Part shown: positions 1 through 8,840 of the stretch, one piece after another
Numbering within the stretch: position 1 is the stretch's first letter
Layout: the number at the start of each line of letters is the position of its first letter
Assembly: GCA_964019335.1 (NCBI GenBank)
Contig: OZ025683.1
Coordinates: forward strand, 248,001 to 312,000
Length of the DNA: 64,000 nt
Origin: Diplonema japonicum
Lineage: Eukaryota > Euglenozoa > Diplonemea > Diplonemida > Diplonemidae
Direction: 5' to 3'
Program-made: the position numbers and the translations under genes
Notes under the pieces: generated by a model
Told to the model about the DNA's origin: nothing
What the model saw: only the letters and a program-made list of their open reading frames with translations
Databases searched by the model: none

Positions 1-376
1 TAACGATATATCACCTTATGTCGGGGGAAGGGGGGGGTTTTTTTTTCTTTCCTTTCTTTTTTTTTTTATCCCACGAAAGATCTGCTCCCCTTTCCCGCCG
101 CTCAGGGAGAAAAAAAAAATCACAGGGCGGAATTTTTCCCCCGGGGAAAAAAAAAAAAAAAAAAAAAAAAAAGAACGGGGAGGAACAAAAGCCGTTGTTT
201 TGTACTGCGGTGCATTTTTTTTTTTTTTTTTTTGCTCTCGTTTTTTTTTTTTTTTTCTTCTTTTTTTTTTCATATAAACACAACACACAATGCACTAACA
301 GGTGGGCGGCATAAAAGGTGCTCTTGGAACACATAGCACCTAAGGAGCCGGGAGAAAAAAAAAAAAAGAGAAAACA
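1..376. other. Intergenic, homopolymer-rich leader region
   Basis: No gene is visible here. The stretch is long runs of T and A with short mixed segments, and it leads into the first gene at 377. Apparent reading frames on both strands are only poly-Lys and poly-Phe. Confidence 0.6.
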
Positions 377-3010
377 ATGGAGACCGAAGACCAAGCGGCA
401 GTCAAGATGCAGTCTATGTTTCGTGGGCACGCAGCGCGGAAAAGAGCCGATGTCATTAAACACGACACTGCAAGGAAGAAGGTATGAGAAGGGTTTTTTT
501 TTTTGTGTTTTATTTTTTTGACAGGTGCAGCAATATCTTCAGCGCAATAATATTCACGGCCTGCTCCAGCATCTCATGTGTCTCCTCACCCACATCCGCC
601 CCGAGGATCCTAAAGTATTCCTCCTTCAGGAAATAGAACGATTGGCAAATAAGTATGTATACACAATTTTTCCAAGAGAATGGTAATTCCTCCCAGATTT
701 CCCCGGCTTTTTTTTAGCGGCCTTTTGTCTTCTTTCCCAGCATGATGATGACCTCTTAACTGCTGGAGTGCTTGCACCTTGATAGCCACAGCTAACGGAC
801 ATGTAACTTTCTAAAATGGAGTTACCACTGACTCTTGCACAAAGTTTTCTTCCCCAGCCCCTTCCACTTACACAGACTAGATGATGATGACCTTTTAACT
901 GCTGGAGTGTTTTTGCACGCTGATAGCCACAGCTAACGGACATGTAACTTTCTAAAATGGAGTTACCACTGATATTCAATGCATTGTGTTCCAAAGAAGC
1001 AAAATAAAAAAGAAAATTCCCCCAAGGCGAACCAAAAAAAAAAAAAAAAAAAAAATAATTCTTTATGACTATATGTCTTTGTTGTTCGCACGAGCAAAAA
1101 AGGTTTTTTAAAAAGCTGCGAAAGTTTTTTGCTCGGCACAAGTTGCATGTAGTTATAAATTATTTTTTGAAAGATAAATATTTGTAACAAAAAAAAAAAT
1201 CGAGAATTTTTCAGTGCTCGCTATTTCCGTTCCAACGTGGTAAATTTACGTAAATTAAATTCCAAGAAAGGTACCGGCTCTCCCTCCCACCAGGTTTCCC
1301 AGCATGATGATAACCTCTTAACTGCTGGAGTGCTTGCACACTGATAGCCACAGCTAACGGACATGTAACTTTCTAAAATGGAGTTACCACTGACTTGGAC
1401 TTCTTTCCCTACCCCTACCACCCGCGGCCATGCACACAGACTAGATGATGATGACCTTTTAACTGCTGGAGTGTTTGCACGCTGATAGCCACAGCTAACG
1501 GACATGTAACTTTCTAAAATGGAGTTACCACTGATATTCAATGCATTGTGTTCCAAAGGAAAAAAAAAAAAAAAAAAAAACCCCATAACAAAACAAGAAA
1601 AAGCCGAAATTTCTCCACGCTCCAATTGGGTCGAATTACGTGAGTTAAATTCCTGGTTTTTGTCTTTCGAGATTACAATTCCCAGCATGATGATGACCTC
1701 TTAACTGCTGGAGTGCTTGCACCTTGATAGCCACAGCTAACGGACATGTAACTTTCTAAAATGGAGTTACCACTGACTTGGGATTAAGATGAGCTCAGCA
1801 GCATGGCTGCAGCGGACCACATATGTGTGCATTCTTGCATGATGATGAAACCTTTACTGCTGGAGTGTTTTTGCACGCTGATAGCCACAGCTAACGGACA
1901 TGTAACTTTCTAAAATGGAGTTACCACTGATATTCAATGCATTGTGTTCCAAAGAAACCCCCCCCCCCCCCCCCCCCCCCCCCACGGCATCGAGAATTTT
2001 TCAGTGCTCACTATTTACGTGCCCCAACTGAAATTTTAGAATTCCAAGAAAGGTACCGGCTCTCCCTCCCACCAGGTTTCCCAGCATGATGATGAAACCT
2101 TAACTGCTGGAGTGCTTGCACACTGATAGCCACAGCTAACGGACATGTAACTTTCTAAAATGGAGTTACCACTGACTTGGACTTCTTTCCCTACCCCTAC
2201 CACCCGCGGCCATGCACACAGACTAGATGATGATGACCTTTTAACTGCTGGAGTGCTTGCACACTGATAGCCACAGCTAACGGACATGTAACTTTCTAAA
2301 ATGGAGTTACCACTGATTCTCTAACTTTTTTCTTTTGGGTCTTTTTGACTTGTAAAAAAAAGGGAAACGTTGACTATGTGTTAAACTTCTCCAGGTATCT
2401 GCCCCCCGGCACGTACAAACAACGACCATTCCGTTTCTCCTTTTTTTCGCGGGCCGTTGCTAACCACTTCGTTCCTATCATAGTGAATTTCTTTTTTTCG
2501 GTACTGGACCTTTTAACACCTGGATGCTGCCAAATATTTCGTGCCACTGATCCGGGAGGAAAAAAAAAAGGGGGATATGATGATGAAACCTTAACTGCTG
2601 GAGTGTTTACACGCTGATAGCCACAGCTAACGGACATGTAACTTTCTAAAATGGAGTTACCACTGATTCTTCCTTTTTCTCCTCGGAACCTTTTGCCAAG
2701 ATAAAAAGAGAAGAAGAAAAAAAAAAGAAAAAAAAAAAACGCCCTATAATAAATTTTGTCTTCACCTTCAACGCCACACAACCACAGGCAAGAGACAGAT
2801 CTGGTCCTAGAGGAAGACTTGGACACTATGTACGACATGGTGGACATCACCCGACAAGGGTACGTGACGGGGGTGCAGCTAAAGCATGCCAGTGTGAACC
2901 TGTCTGCTGAGGTGGCTACCAAAATAGAAGCAAACCGAAAATACGACAGAAAAGAGTTCAAAGAGACACTGGGCAGGGGGCTCCAAACAGTTAACACTTG
3001 GGTAAAGTGA
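377..3010 (+). CDS. EFCAB10-like protein with IQ motif (3 exons)
   Basis: Exons are 377-481, 525-652 and 2788-3010, giving 151 aa in one continuous frame. Introns are 482-524 (GTATGA...ACAG) and 653-2787 (GTATGT...CACAG). Residues about 7-24 form an IQ motif (VKMQSMFRGHAARKRA), expected to bind calmodulin. Residues about 36-78 (QQYLQRNNIHGLLQHL... then IRPEDP) match the RIIa/DPY30-like fold at the start of EFCAB10. The third exon carries a degenerate EF-hand (DTMYDMVDITRQGYV), also as in EFCAB10. Order and length fit EFCAB10 plus an extra N-terminal IQ motif. The family is ciliary, so a flagellar role is inferred. The second intron is about 2.1 kb, far larger than any other here, and holds nine snoRNA-like repeats. 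Confidence 0.75.
744..831 (+). ncRNA. C/D-box snoRNA-like repeat, copy 1
   Basis: Starts with a C-box-like GATGATGA and ends with a D-box CTGA 88 nt later. An internal D'-like site reads TTGA here. The 3' half (GACATGTAACTTTCTAAAAT, then GGAGTTACCA and CTGA) is shared by all 17 copies in the window. It lies in intron 2 of the EFCAB10-like gene. C box, D box, length and intronic location fit a C/D snoRNA; an expressed RNA is inferred. Confidence 0.5.
883..972 (+). ncRNA. C/D-box snoRNA-like repeat, copy 2
   Basis: GATGATGA C box at 883-890, internal CTGA (D') and terminal CTGA at 969-972. It is followed by the shared tail TATTCAATGCATTGTGTTCC, which recurs after copies 4, 6 and 12, so units were duplicated together with flanking sequence. 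Confidence 0.5.
1057..1188 (-). repeat. Imperfect-palindrome element, copy 1
   Basis: About 130 bp, inverted relative to a second copy at 11703-11822. Nested arms pair within each copy: TTTATAACTATATG-type against CATATAGTCATAAA, and CGAGCAA against TTGCTCG. It sits inside intron 2 of the EFCAB10-like gene. It is either a foldback (MITE-like) element or a dispersed hairpin RNA. Confidence 0.6.
1304..1393 (+). ncRNA. C/D-box snoRNA-like repeat, copy 3
   Basis: C box ATGATGA at 1304, internal CTGA, terminal CTGA at 1390-1393. A 51-bp spacer (CTTGGACTTCTTTCCC...) separates it from copy 4; the same spacer recurs after copies 7, 13, 14 and 15. Confidence 0.5.
1447..1534 (+). ncRNA. C/D-box snoRNA-like repeat, copy 4
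   Basis: GATGATGA at 1447-1454, D'-like CTGA, terminal CTGA at 1531-1534. Followed by the TATTCAATGCATTG tail and a poly(A) tract. Confidence 0.5.
1689..1776 (+). ncRNA. C/D-box snoRNA-like repeat, copy 5
   Basis: GATGATGA at 1689-1696 and CTGA at 1773-1776. The flanks CCCAG before the C box and TTGGG after the D box can pair, as the terminal stem of a C/D snoRNA would. Confidence 0.5.
1841..1930 (+). ncRNA. C/D-box snoRNA-like repeat, copy 6
   Basis: GATGATGA at 1841-1848, CTGA at 1927-1930, with the conserved 3' half. Followed by the shared tail and a long poly(C) run. Confidence 0.5.
2088..2175 (+). ncRNA. C/D-box snoRNA-like repeat, copy 7
   Basis: GATGATGA at 2088-2095 and CTGA at 2172-2175. 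Preceded by AAGAAAGGTACCGGCTC, which also precedes copies 3 and 13, and followed by the 51-bp spacer. Confidence 0.5.
2229..2316 (+). ncRNA. C/D-box snoRNA-like repeat, copy 8
   Basis: GATGATGA at 2229-2236 and CTGA at 2313-2316; same organisation as the other copies. Confidence 0.5.
2451..2490. repeat. Conserved 40-bp segment, copy 1
   Basis: A 40-bp stretch (GGGCCGTTGCTAACCACTTC, then GTTCCTATCATAGTGAATTT) is identical to 35273-35312, 33 kb away. Both copies are bounded by T tracts. No coding frame or known RNA is recognised. Confidence 0.6.
2579..2666 (+). ncRNA. C/D-box snoRNA-like repeat, copy 9
   Basis: GATGATGA at 2579-2586 and CTGA at 2663-2666. This is the last copy within the intron, about 120 bp before its 3' splice site. 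Confidence 0.5.
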
Positions 3011-3090
3011 CCTCCCCCCTTCATCCTGCTTCTGTGTATTACACCTTTTTTGGAGAGAAAAAAAACCCCCCCCTGCCATATAAGCCATTA

Positions 3091-3099
3091 CCCTATTAG
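3091..3099 (+). promoter_or_regulatory. Possible trans-splice acceptor
   Basis: CCCTATTAG ends 8 nt before the ATG at 3108. No ATG intervenes, so a spliced leader could be added here. Confidence 0.3.
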
Positions 3100-3107
3100 G
3101 AGCCCAT

Positions 3108-4535
3108 ATGTCGGTGCGCACGCCTTCTGTGATCTCTGTGTCCATGAGCGCCCTTGCGGGTGGCTCCGAGAGAGCAACATCTGTGGCCGACTCAAGAAAC
3201 ACTGCAGAAGGATATATTGTTAGCAGAAAGGGCAGTGTGATGTCGGGGGTGTCCGGGGGGTCGGTGGTGCTGCAGAAGGAGTTATCGGAACACATATCGG
3301 AGTTATCTTCTACGTGTGGAAACGAATTAGCTGAGGAAGGGGGGGAGGAGGGGGGGGAGGAGGAGTACTTCCATGAGAACTCCTCCCTCCCTGGTGATGG
3401 GAACGTGGACGCCCTCGAGGATGTGGGGCTGAGCCCTTTAGTGCGCAGCCAGCAGTCGTCCTGCAGCATAGCAGGTTCGGTCGGAATGGCACCCATCCAT
3501 GCCCCGCCATCCACAGAAGTTGAGACGCAGTCCATGCAGTCCATCCGGTCCATCCACAGCGCCTACGCGGAACCTTTCCTTGACGACAGGAAGAGCACCG
3601 CCTCTGTCGCACCCAGCCTCAGCGAGCATTATCAGGAACCCACTGCAGCTGCAAGCATTGTATCTATGCCTGCTCCTGTGTCCATGCCTGTTCCTGTGTC
3701 CATATCCATGGGGCAGGTTGGGGAGGACACGAAAGATGAGGTGATTCGAAGGCTGCGTGAGGAGCTGGCGGCGAAGCAGAATGTAGACGAGCGAGTAGCG
3801 CTGCTGCAGCGGGAGCTGGAGGACAGGGACGAGAGGATCACGTCGATGGAGGACGCGCTGGTGGTGAACAGGCAGAACGACGAGCTGCAGAAGCTGAGGA
3901 TCGAACAGCTGGAAGAGACCATCAGAACGATGAAGATGTCGGCCACAGCCGGAAATAGCAAACCTGCCCACACCCCTGTCATTGCCCCGACACAAAGCAA
4001 ATCTGTATCCACCGTCACCGCAGCCCCTTCAGCACCAGTAGCAGCACCCATAGGGCGTACACCCGTGCCATCACCATCCCCATCACCGTCGCCAGCCCCG
4101 TCAAGAATGCCATCGGCAGTGTCGGGGTACGGGTCAAGTGGTCAGGTGAAACGAGTGATGCTGCAGGGGAAAGGATCGCAGCCACAACAAGTTAAAAAGG
4201 TGGGCTCGGTGGATACGGTGACGGGGTTGAAACAACAGCTGCACAAGGCTCACGAGGCCATATTGGCAACAACAGGCGACCCTTTTGAGGAAGCGGTTCA
4301 GTCAGCTGTGGAGCAAGTCTTTGACAGGAATTCGCCTCCCCGTTCACGGCTGACCGTCTCGGAGCAGATCGCCATGGCTGCCCTTGCTAGGCACAACGTC
4401 TCACCTGCTACCTTACCGTCGCACCAAACTTCGACAACTTACCCTGTTAACTATCCACTGTCTCCATGGAGGGACAGGCATGCACCCGCACCAAAAGCCT
4501 CTTATTTCCTACCTTGCACAGGAATGGGTCTTTGA
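3108..4535 (+). CDS. Ser-rich coiled-coil protein, unknown function
   Basis: An intact 475-aa frame with an ATG shortly after a possible splice acceptor. The N-terminal ~200 residues are Ser-rich with an acidic Glu/Gly patch. Residues about 205-275 (EVIRRLREELAAKQNVDERV onward) form a heptad-type coiled coil. A Pro/Ser/Ala-rich linker (PSPSPSPSPAPS) follows, then a mixed C-terminal part. There is no signal peptide or membrane segment. Low complexity around a coiled coil suggests a cytoskeletal or scaffold protein, but I recognise no family. The frame, codon use and strand match its neighbours. Confidence 0.7.
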   Translation: MSVRTPSVISVSMSALAGGSERATSVADSRNTAEGYIVSRKGSVMSGVSGGSVVLQKELSEHISELSSTCGNELAEEGGEEGGEEEYFHENSSLPGDGNVDALEDVGLSPLVRSQQSSCSIAGSVGMAPIHAPPSTEVETQSMQSIRSIHSAYAEPFLDDRKSTASVAPSLSEHYQEPTAAASIVSMPAPVSMPVPVSISMGQVGEDTKDEVIRRLREELAAKQNVDERVALLQRELEDRDERITSMEDALVVNRQNDELQKLRIEQLEETIRTMKMSATAGNSKPAHTPVIAPTQSKSVSTVTAAPSAPVAAPIGRTPVPSPSPSPSPAPSRMPSAVSGYGSSGQVKRVMLQGKGSQPQQVKKVGSVDTVTGLKQQLHKAHEAILATTGDPFEEAVQSAVEQVFDRNSPPRSRLTVSEQIAMAALARHNVSPATLPSHQTSTTYPVNYPLSPWRDRHAPAPKASYFLPCTGMGL

Positions 4536-4914
4536 GGAGCTCTTTTTGTATTTTTTTTTTCCCTGTAGATTTTCATATTTTTCTTTTGTTGTACACTTTT
4601 TTATTTATTTATTTTCCCTGCCACAAATTGGGGGGGGGGGGAGAAAATAAAAAAGGTGGTGAATAGGACAAAAAAAATGGGAGGGTCTAAACGAAAATGG
4701 GCAAGCCTTGACTCTACCAAAACTGTATGAAAAAAAAAGCATTGAAAACAACATAATAATAAATAACAATGAAGGTGTCGCCGCACTCGTTGGGCACGGG
4801 TCATATCCACAACAACACACTGCCTGATTATACAAACCAACTTTTGTCCGATCCCGTGGCTTCTTCTGACGTCAGCTTGAGTGGGGTCCACACATATTGA
4901 ATCTACACAGATTT

Positions 4915-4954
<40 letters not shown>

Positions 4955-5074
4955 GTTACACAGAAAAAATACTGTTTTGTTTTGTTCGGGAGGTTTTTTT
5001 TTTTCTTTTATTCACACTCCGAAAACGGGGGGGAAAAAAAGCAAAAAAAAAAAAAAAACAAGAAAAAAAAAAAA
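4536..5074. other. Intergenic, no feature beyond homopolymers
   Basis: Long T, G and A runs around a mixed-sequence core at about 4700-4900. No open frame looks coding. It serves as 3' UTR and 5' leader of the flanking genes. Confidence 0.5.
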
Positions 5075-5941
5075 ATGGAGCCGTACTACGTGACATTGGC
5101 ATGCAAGAGCAATCATTTTCCGAGCAACAAACAGAAGGCAAATAATATCACAGCAAGGTGTGTTGTTCTCTTTATTTAAAAAAAAAAAAGGACACTTGTC
5201 ATGGAAGATGTGAGATGCAGAAACCCCTATTTACTATTTGTACCTTGCGGCGACGCCGAAGAAATTGAACAAGATACCTATTTCGTGCCGAAGCGGACGT
5301 GGCAGGTCGAAGTTGATTCATCGCTGGAGAAGGTGCGCCTTCGGAAAGAACTGAGCAAAGGTTTTTTGGACCAAGAGAATATGTTTTCGCTTACACATGT
5401 AGTCACGCAATTCGCGGACAAGTTCAAAAGGCTGTCGGAGCAGGGGTTGAAAGGGTTGTTTTTGGAACTAGATGTCAGCAGTGCCGCGCTCACCTCAAAA
5501 CTGCTTCATTTTCTGTTGGAACCGAAAAATGGGGAATACATCGACTACTTTGATTTTATGAACATCATCTGCGAATTCGTGTCAGGGAACACCCTCACAG
5601 ACGACAACTCCACAGAACGCTGGCGGGCAACCGTCAAAAGTTGCTACGAGCTTTTCGATCCTGCTGAAAGTACCCGAGGCTACATTGCCATTCGCGATTT
5701 GAAGCTGGAAAAAGGACGTTCCCAGCTCGCACCAATTACCCACACCGCATACACCTTCCCCATGTTGAAATGCTTGCTTGACTTTGCAGCCCACAATAAG
5801 CTCACCCAGGTAATCACGCTTGAGTCCCTCCAAGAAGCCTGGACCACCAACCCCAGCATCGTCCTCGGCTTTTCCGAAGAAATCTTCCGGGTCATTCTTA
5901 CTGATAAATATGGCATGCGGAGGGCGGCTCTTTACAAGTGA
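5075..5941 (+). CDS. EF-hand-like protein, 2 exons
   Basis: Exons 5075-5157 and 5191-5941 join in frame across a 33-nt intron (GTGTGTTGTT...AAAAG), giving 277 aa. The ATG at 5075 directly follows a poly(A) run, a common layout here, and adds 30 residues before the next Met at 5201. Segments such as LFLELDVSSAALTSKLL, DYFDFMNIICEFVSG and YELFDPAESTRGYIAIRDL have the helix-loop-helix rhythm of calcineurin-B or calcium-sensor proteins. Their loops lack a full set of acidic ligands, so calcium binding may be lost. The exact family is not recognised. Confidence 0.65.
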
Positions 5942-5943
5942 AG

Positions 5944-5987
<44 letters not shown>

Positions 5988-6188
5988 CCATATTACGAAA
6001 TTGTACCCTATTCTTTTTTTTTTTTTTTTTATTCCTCTGAGAAAAAAAAGAAACAGAAAAACAAAAAAAAAAAAATCCCCCTCTGCTTCTGCGGAGTGGT
6101 GGTGATGTAGAACACGCAAACACGAAAAAAAAATTGCTTTATTCCCCCCCCCCCCTTTCACCCCTTTCCAAAAAAAAAAAAATTCCAT

Positions 6189-6194
6189 CTCCAG
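6189..6194 (+). promoter_or_regulatory. Possible trans-splice acceptor
   Basis: CTCCAG lies 17 nt before the ATG at 6211, without an intervening ATG. Confidence 0.3.
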
Positions 6195-6210
6195 GAATGA
6201 AGCTAGCACC

Positions 6211-7716
6211 ATGAGCATGATGCCGAAACCGCCTGCGAGGAGGAGGCATGTTCAAGGGACCTTGCCAGATATGGTGCAACGGCTGGGGTGCAAGTCATGG
6301 TGTGTTGTAGGCCATGAGGGGGATGAAGGGGTTCTCGCAGTGACCGAGGAGTACGTGGTACTGTGCCAGGGGAAGGGCGAGGTATTACGATGGATCAGAA
6401 GGAGGGACATCAAGACCGTTGTAATGACCAGACAAGGAGGCCTCACCATCACCCCGAGCGACGTATCGGATGACTCAACCAAGCTGGAAGTAGATTTCAG
6501 GCGTTACTCACGCGGGGAAGGCGACCCCCTGTACAAAATCTATCAGGAGATCACTTCACACACGACGGCAGCTCAATTTCCTAAGAAGCGCAACCGAAGA
6601 CAGCAGAGCAGACCCAGCACCCCAGACCCATACACATTAATCGCTGACTGGGCAAAAAATGTAGAACCCCAAGAACAACCCCTACCATTAAAGGCAACCG
6701 AGGTCACTACCCACCACCCTGTAAAAAAACCCAGCACCGTATCTGCACCACAGCTCAAAGTGATTGAACAGGCACTGCGGAATTTTCCAGTGTCCAGACC
6801 GGAAACACAATGTAAAATGGAAGAAGTAGAGGAGGAGCTACTAGTAGTGGAGGAAACATTGCACACCTCACCGGTATGCAGTGACGGGTTGCGAGAGATG
6901 GAGCAGGCTCTGCGTTCGGAGATGGAACAGACTCGCGAGGACGTCAGAGCGAAGATGATGATGGTGGTGGGGGCAGGACAGAGGAACCGCCAAGACGAAC
7001 TGAGAGTGGTGGAGGAAGCCTTGCATACCACACCCACATCGGGAACTGAACTAAAAGTAGTGGAGGAAGCCCTGCATACTACATTGGCACCCGTAGAGTG
7101 CAGAGAGAAATCGATGGGAGCCGAACTAAGAGTGGTGGAGGAAACATTGCATACCACACCTGCATCGGTGTACAGTACTGAAAAATCAATGGGAACTGAA
7201 CTAAGAGTGGTGGAGGAAGCATTGCATACCACACCTGCATCGGCTTTTAGTACCTTGCCCAGAGCGTTGACGCCAGCAAGCAGTGATGGAAGAAGGGAGG
7301 GTTCCTCCCACCCGGTGGTGACAATACGGAAAGGGAAGCTAAGTGAGCCCTCTCAGCACTCCCTGCAGAACTTGCGGCCTTCGAGCGGTCCTTGGGACAC
7401 GCCCCCCATCAACCCTGTGAGGCGTTGCAGCACGCCGTGGGCACAAGGTGATGATGACAGCGACGAGACAACCTACGCTTCCTCATCGACATCTGCCTCT
7501 TCGAGAGCGCCCCCCGCACCCCCACCTTCTTCCGAGGACCCCTCCTGGCCTTACCACACCCTGTCTCAAACCTCCCTTTCAAGCACCCGTCCGAGCAAAA
7601 AACCACCTCCTAGAAGAATCCCCTCGCGAACACCATCTGTCTCGTCGTGGCCCTATGGTACGAGCCCCTTCGAGGCCATCCCAACGCCCTATGGGAGCAG
7701 GGTGGTGTATCCTTAG
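6211..7716 (+). CDS. Protein with internal VVEEALHTTP repeats
   Basis: A 501-aa frame. The first ~125 residues (MVQRLGCKSWCVVGHEGDEG through YKIYQEITS) look like a compact beta-rich module similar to PH/GRAM-type domains; this is tentative. Residues about 185-350 hold at least seven degenerate copies of a repeat based on ELRVVEEALHTTPAS. The last ~140 residues are Ser/Pro-rich and disordered (SSSTSASSRAPPAPPPSS). No catalytic motif is seen. A membrane- or cytoskeleton-associated scaffold is a guess. Confidence 0.65.
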   Translation: MSMMPKPPARRRHVQGTLPDMVQRLGCKSWCVVGHEGDEGVLAVTEEYVVLCQGKGEVLRWIRRRDIKTVVMTRQGGLTITPSDVSDDSTKLEVDFRRYSRGEGDPLYKIYQEITSHTTAAQFPKKRNRRQQSRPSTPDPYTLIADWAKNVEPQEQPLPLKATEVTTHHPVKKPSTVSAPQLKVIEQALRNFPVSRPETQCKMEEVEEELLVVEETLHTSPVCSDGLREMEQALRSEMEQTREDVRAKMMMVVGAGQRNRQDELRVVEEALHTTPTSGTELKVVEEALHTTLAPVECREKSMGAELRVVEETLHTTPASVYSTEKSMGTELRVVEEALHTTPASAFSTLPRALTPASSDGRREGSSHPVVTIRKGKLSEPSQHSLQNLRPSSGPWDTPPINPVRRCSTPWAQGDDDSDETTYASSSTSASSRAPPAPPPSSEDPSWPYHTLSQTSLSSTRPSKKPPPRRIPSRTPSVSSWPYGTSPFEAIPTPYGSRVVYP

Positions 7717-7790
7717 ATTAAAATTTTTTTTTTTGTAATTTTCCTTTTTTATTTTTATTTCTCGCATCTTTTGTTGTTGCTCTCTTAAAT

Positions 7791-7800
7791 TCACATTCAG
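7791..7800 (+). promoter_or_regulatory. Likely trans-splice acceptor
   Basis: A T/C-rich stretch of about 60 nt ends in TCACATTCAG, 26 nt before the ATG at 7827. This is the clearest polypyrimidine-AG in the window. Confidence 0.4.
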
Positions 7801-7826
7801 AGGGAGAGAGGGGGAGGTGGGGGGAA

Positions 7827-8840
7827 ATGTCGAAATTCAAAGAACGGTTCAAGGATAAGATATCTGTCGTAGGCAGGGACGGGGTGCACATAAATGTCAG
7901 CACAGGCGAAGCGGTCGACAGGCAAGGGCAGCCGCAGCACCATACTGGGGGGAATGGGAACGGAGGGAAGGGGTACAGCGCGGTGCCGAAGGAGGTCTCG
8001 CCGAAGATGCAGAACGTAGATGTTGAAGAAATGCTCAGAGACAGCACACCGTCGCCACAGATGACGGACGCAGAGTGGCTGCAACAGGCGGAGGCTGCAA
8101 CGAAGCAGCAACTGCTCGCCCTACAAAAACAGTTGGGTGTGGCACAAAAGGCACCCAGTCTATCACCTGCGACAACCCCCGTATCATGCGATGATCCTTC
8201 CGAAAAGCCCCACGCGCACGTACAACACGGTCGACGGAGGGACGTTGCCACCGTTCCCCCGACAGCTCTACCAAAAAAAATCGATAAAACCCCCAAACAG
8301 CCACAGCCTCCTCAGCCTGCGGGTGTTAAGTACGGTCGGCGATCGGAACCAACTTCGCATCCACAACAACAACAACAACAACTACAGCAGCATCAGCAAC
8401 AGCAGCAACAACCTCCCACGTCAGAACGGTCTTATGTGCCTTACACTCTGTCTGACTACAAACTGATAAACCAGCCAGTTAAGCTAGGCGGACTTGGTGC
8501 GGAAGACAATGAAGACAAGAAGTTTCTTCGCCAGCAAAAGGAGCTCGCCAAGCAGTACGCCGCGTCAGTTAAAACGGTAAACCAAGCCAGCACTGCTGCT
8601 GGTGTTGCCTCCAAAGGTCGCCCACCCGTAGCCAAGCAACCCACGACACAGCAGAAGGCTGCAGCAGAGCGGCGAGCGAAGGCACTGCAGTTTGCATCCA
8701 AGGTGCCCAAGCCCAAGACAGTCCCTCCCAAACCTGCGGAATCCCTTCCTTTGCCAAGGATCCCAACAGCCGCAGAAAGTGAGATACTGGCTTTGGAAGA
8801 CCAGCACATAAAGGATATGGTATGGGTTTGGAAGAAATAG
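7827..8840 (+). CDS. Gln-rich protein with YTLSDYKLI motif
   Basis: A 337-aa frame. The N-terminus is basic (MSKFKERFKDK). The middle has poly-Gln (about residues 173-193) from CAA/CAG repeats. The C-terminal third starts with YVPYTLSDYKLINQPVKLGG and continues as charged helix (KKFLRQQKELAKQYAASVK). This motif resembles a conserved segment in some ciliary proteins such as Jhy, but the match is from memory and weak. The stop codon lies within the first bases of a duplicated repeat element starting at 8837. Confidence 0.65.
   Translation: MSKFKERFKDKISVVGRDGVHINVSTGEAVDRQGQPQHHTGGNGNGGKGYSAVPKEVSPKMQNVDVEEMLRDSTPSPQMTDAEWLQQAEAATKQQLLALQKQLGVAQKAPSLSPATTPVSCDDPSEKPHAHVQHGRRRDVATVPPTALPKKIDKTPKQPQPPQPAGVKYGRRSEPTSHPQQQQQQLQQHQQQQQQPPTSERSYVPYTLSDYKLINQPVKLGGLGAEDNEDKKFLRQQKELAKQYAASVKTVNQASTAAGVASKGRPPVAKQPTTQQKAAAERRAKALQFASKVPKPKTVPPKPAESLPLPRIPTAAESEILALEDQHIKDMVWVWKK

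Noticed and set aside
744-831. Hammerhead ribozyme in the tandem repeat
   Set aside because: CTGAT and GATGA motifs look tempting, but the CUGANGA...GAAA core and the cleavage-site stem are absent.
626-2290. Minus-strand frames repeating GNSILESYMSVSCGYQ
   Set aside because: They are only the reverse reading of the snoRNA-like repeats. They break between units and have no independent coding sign.
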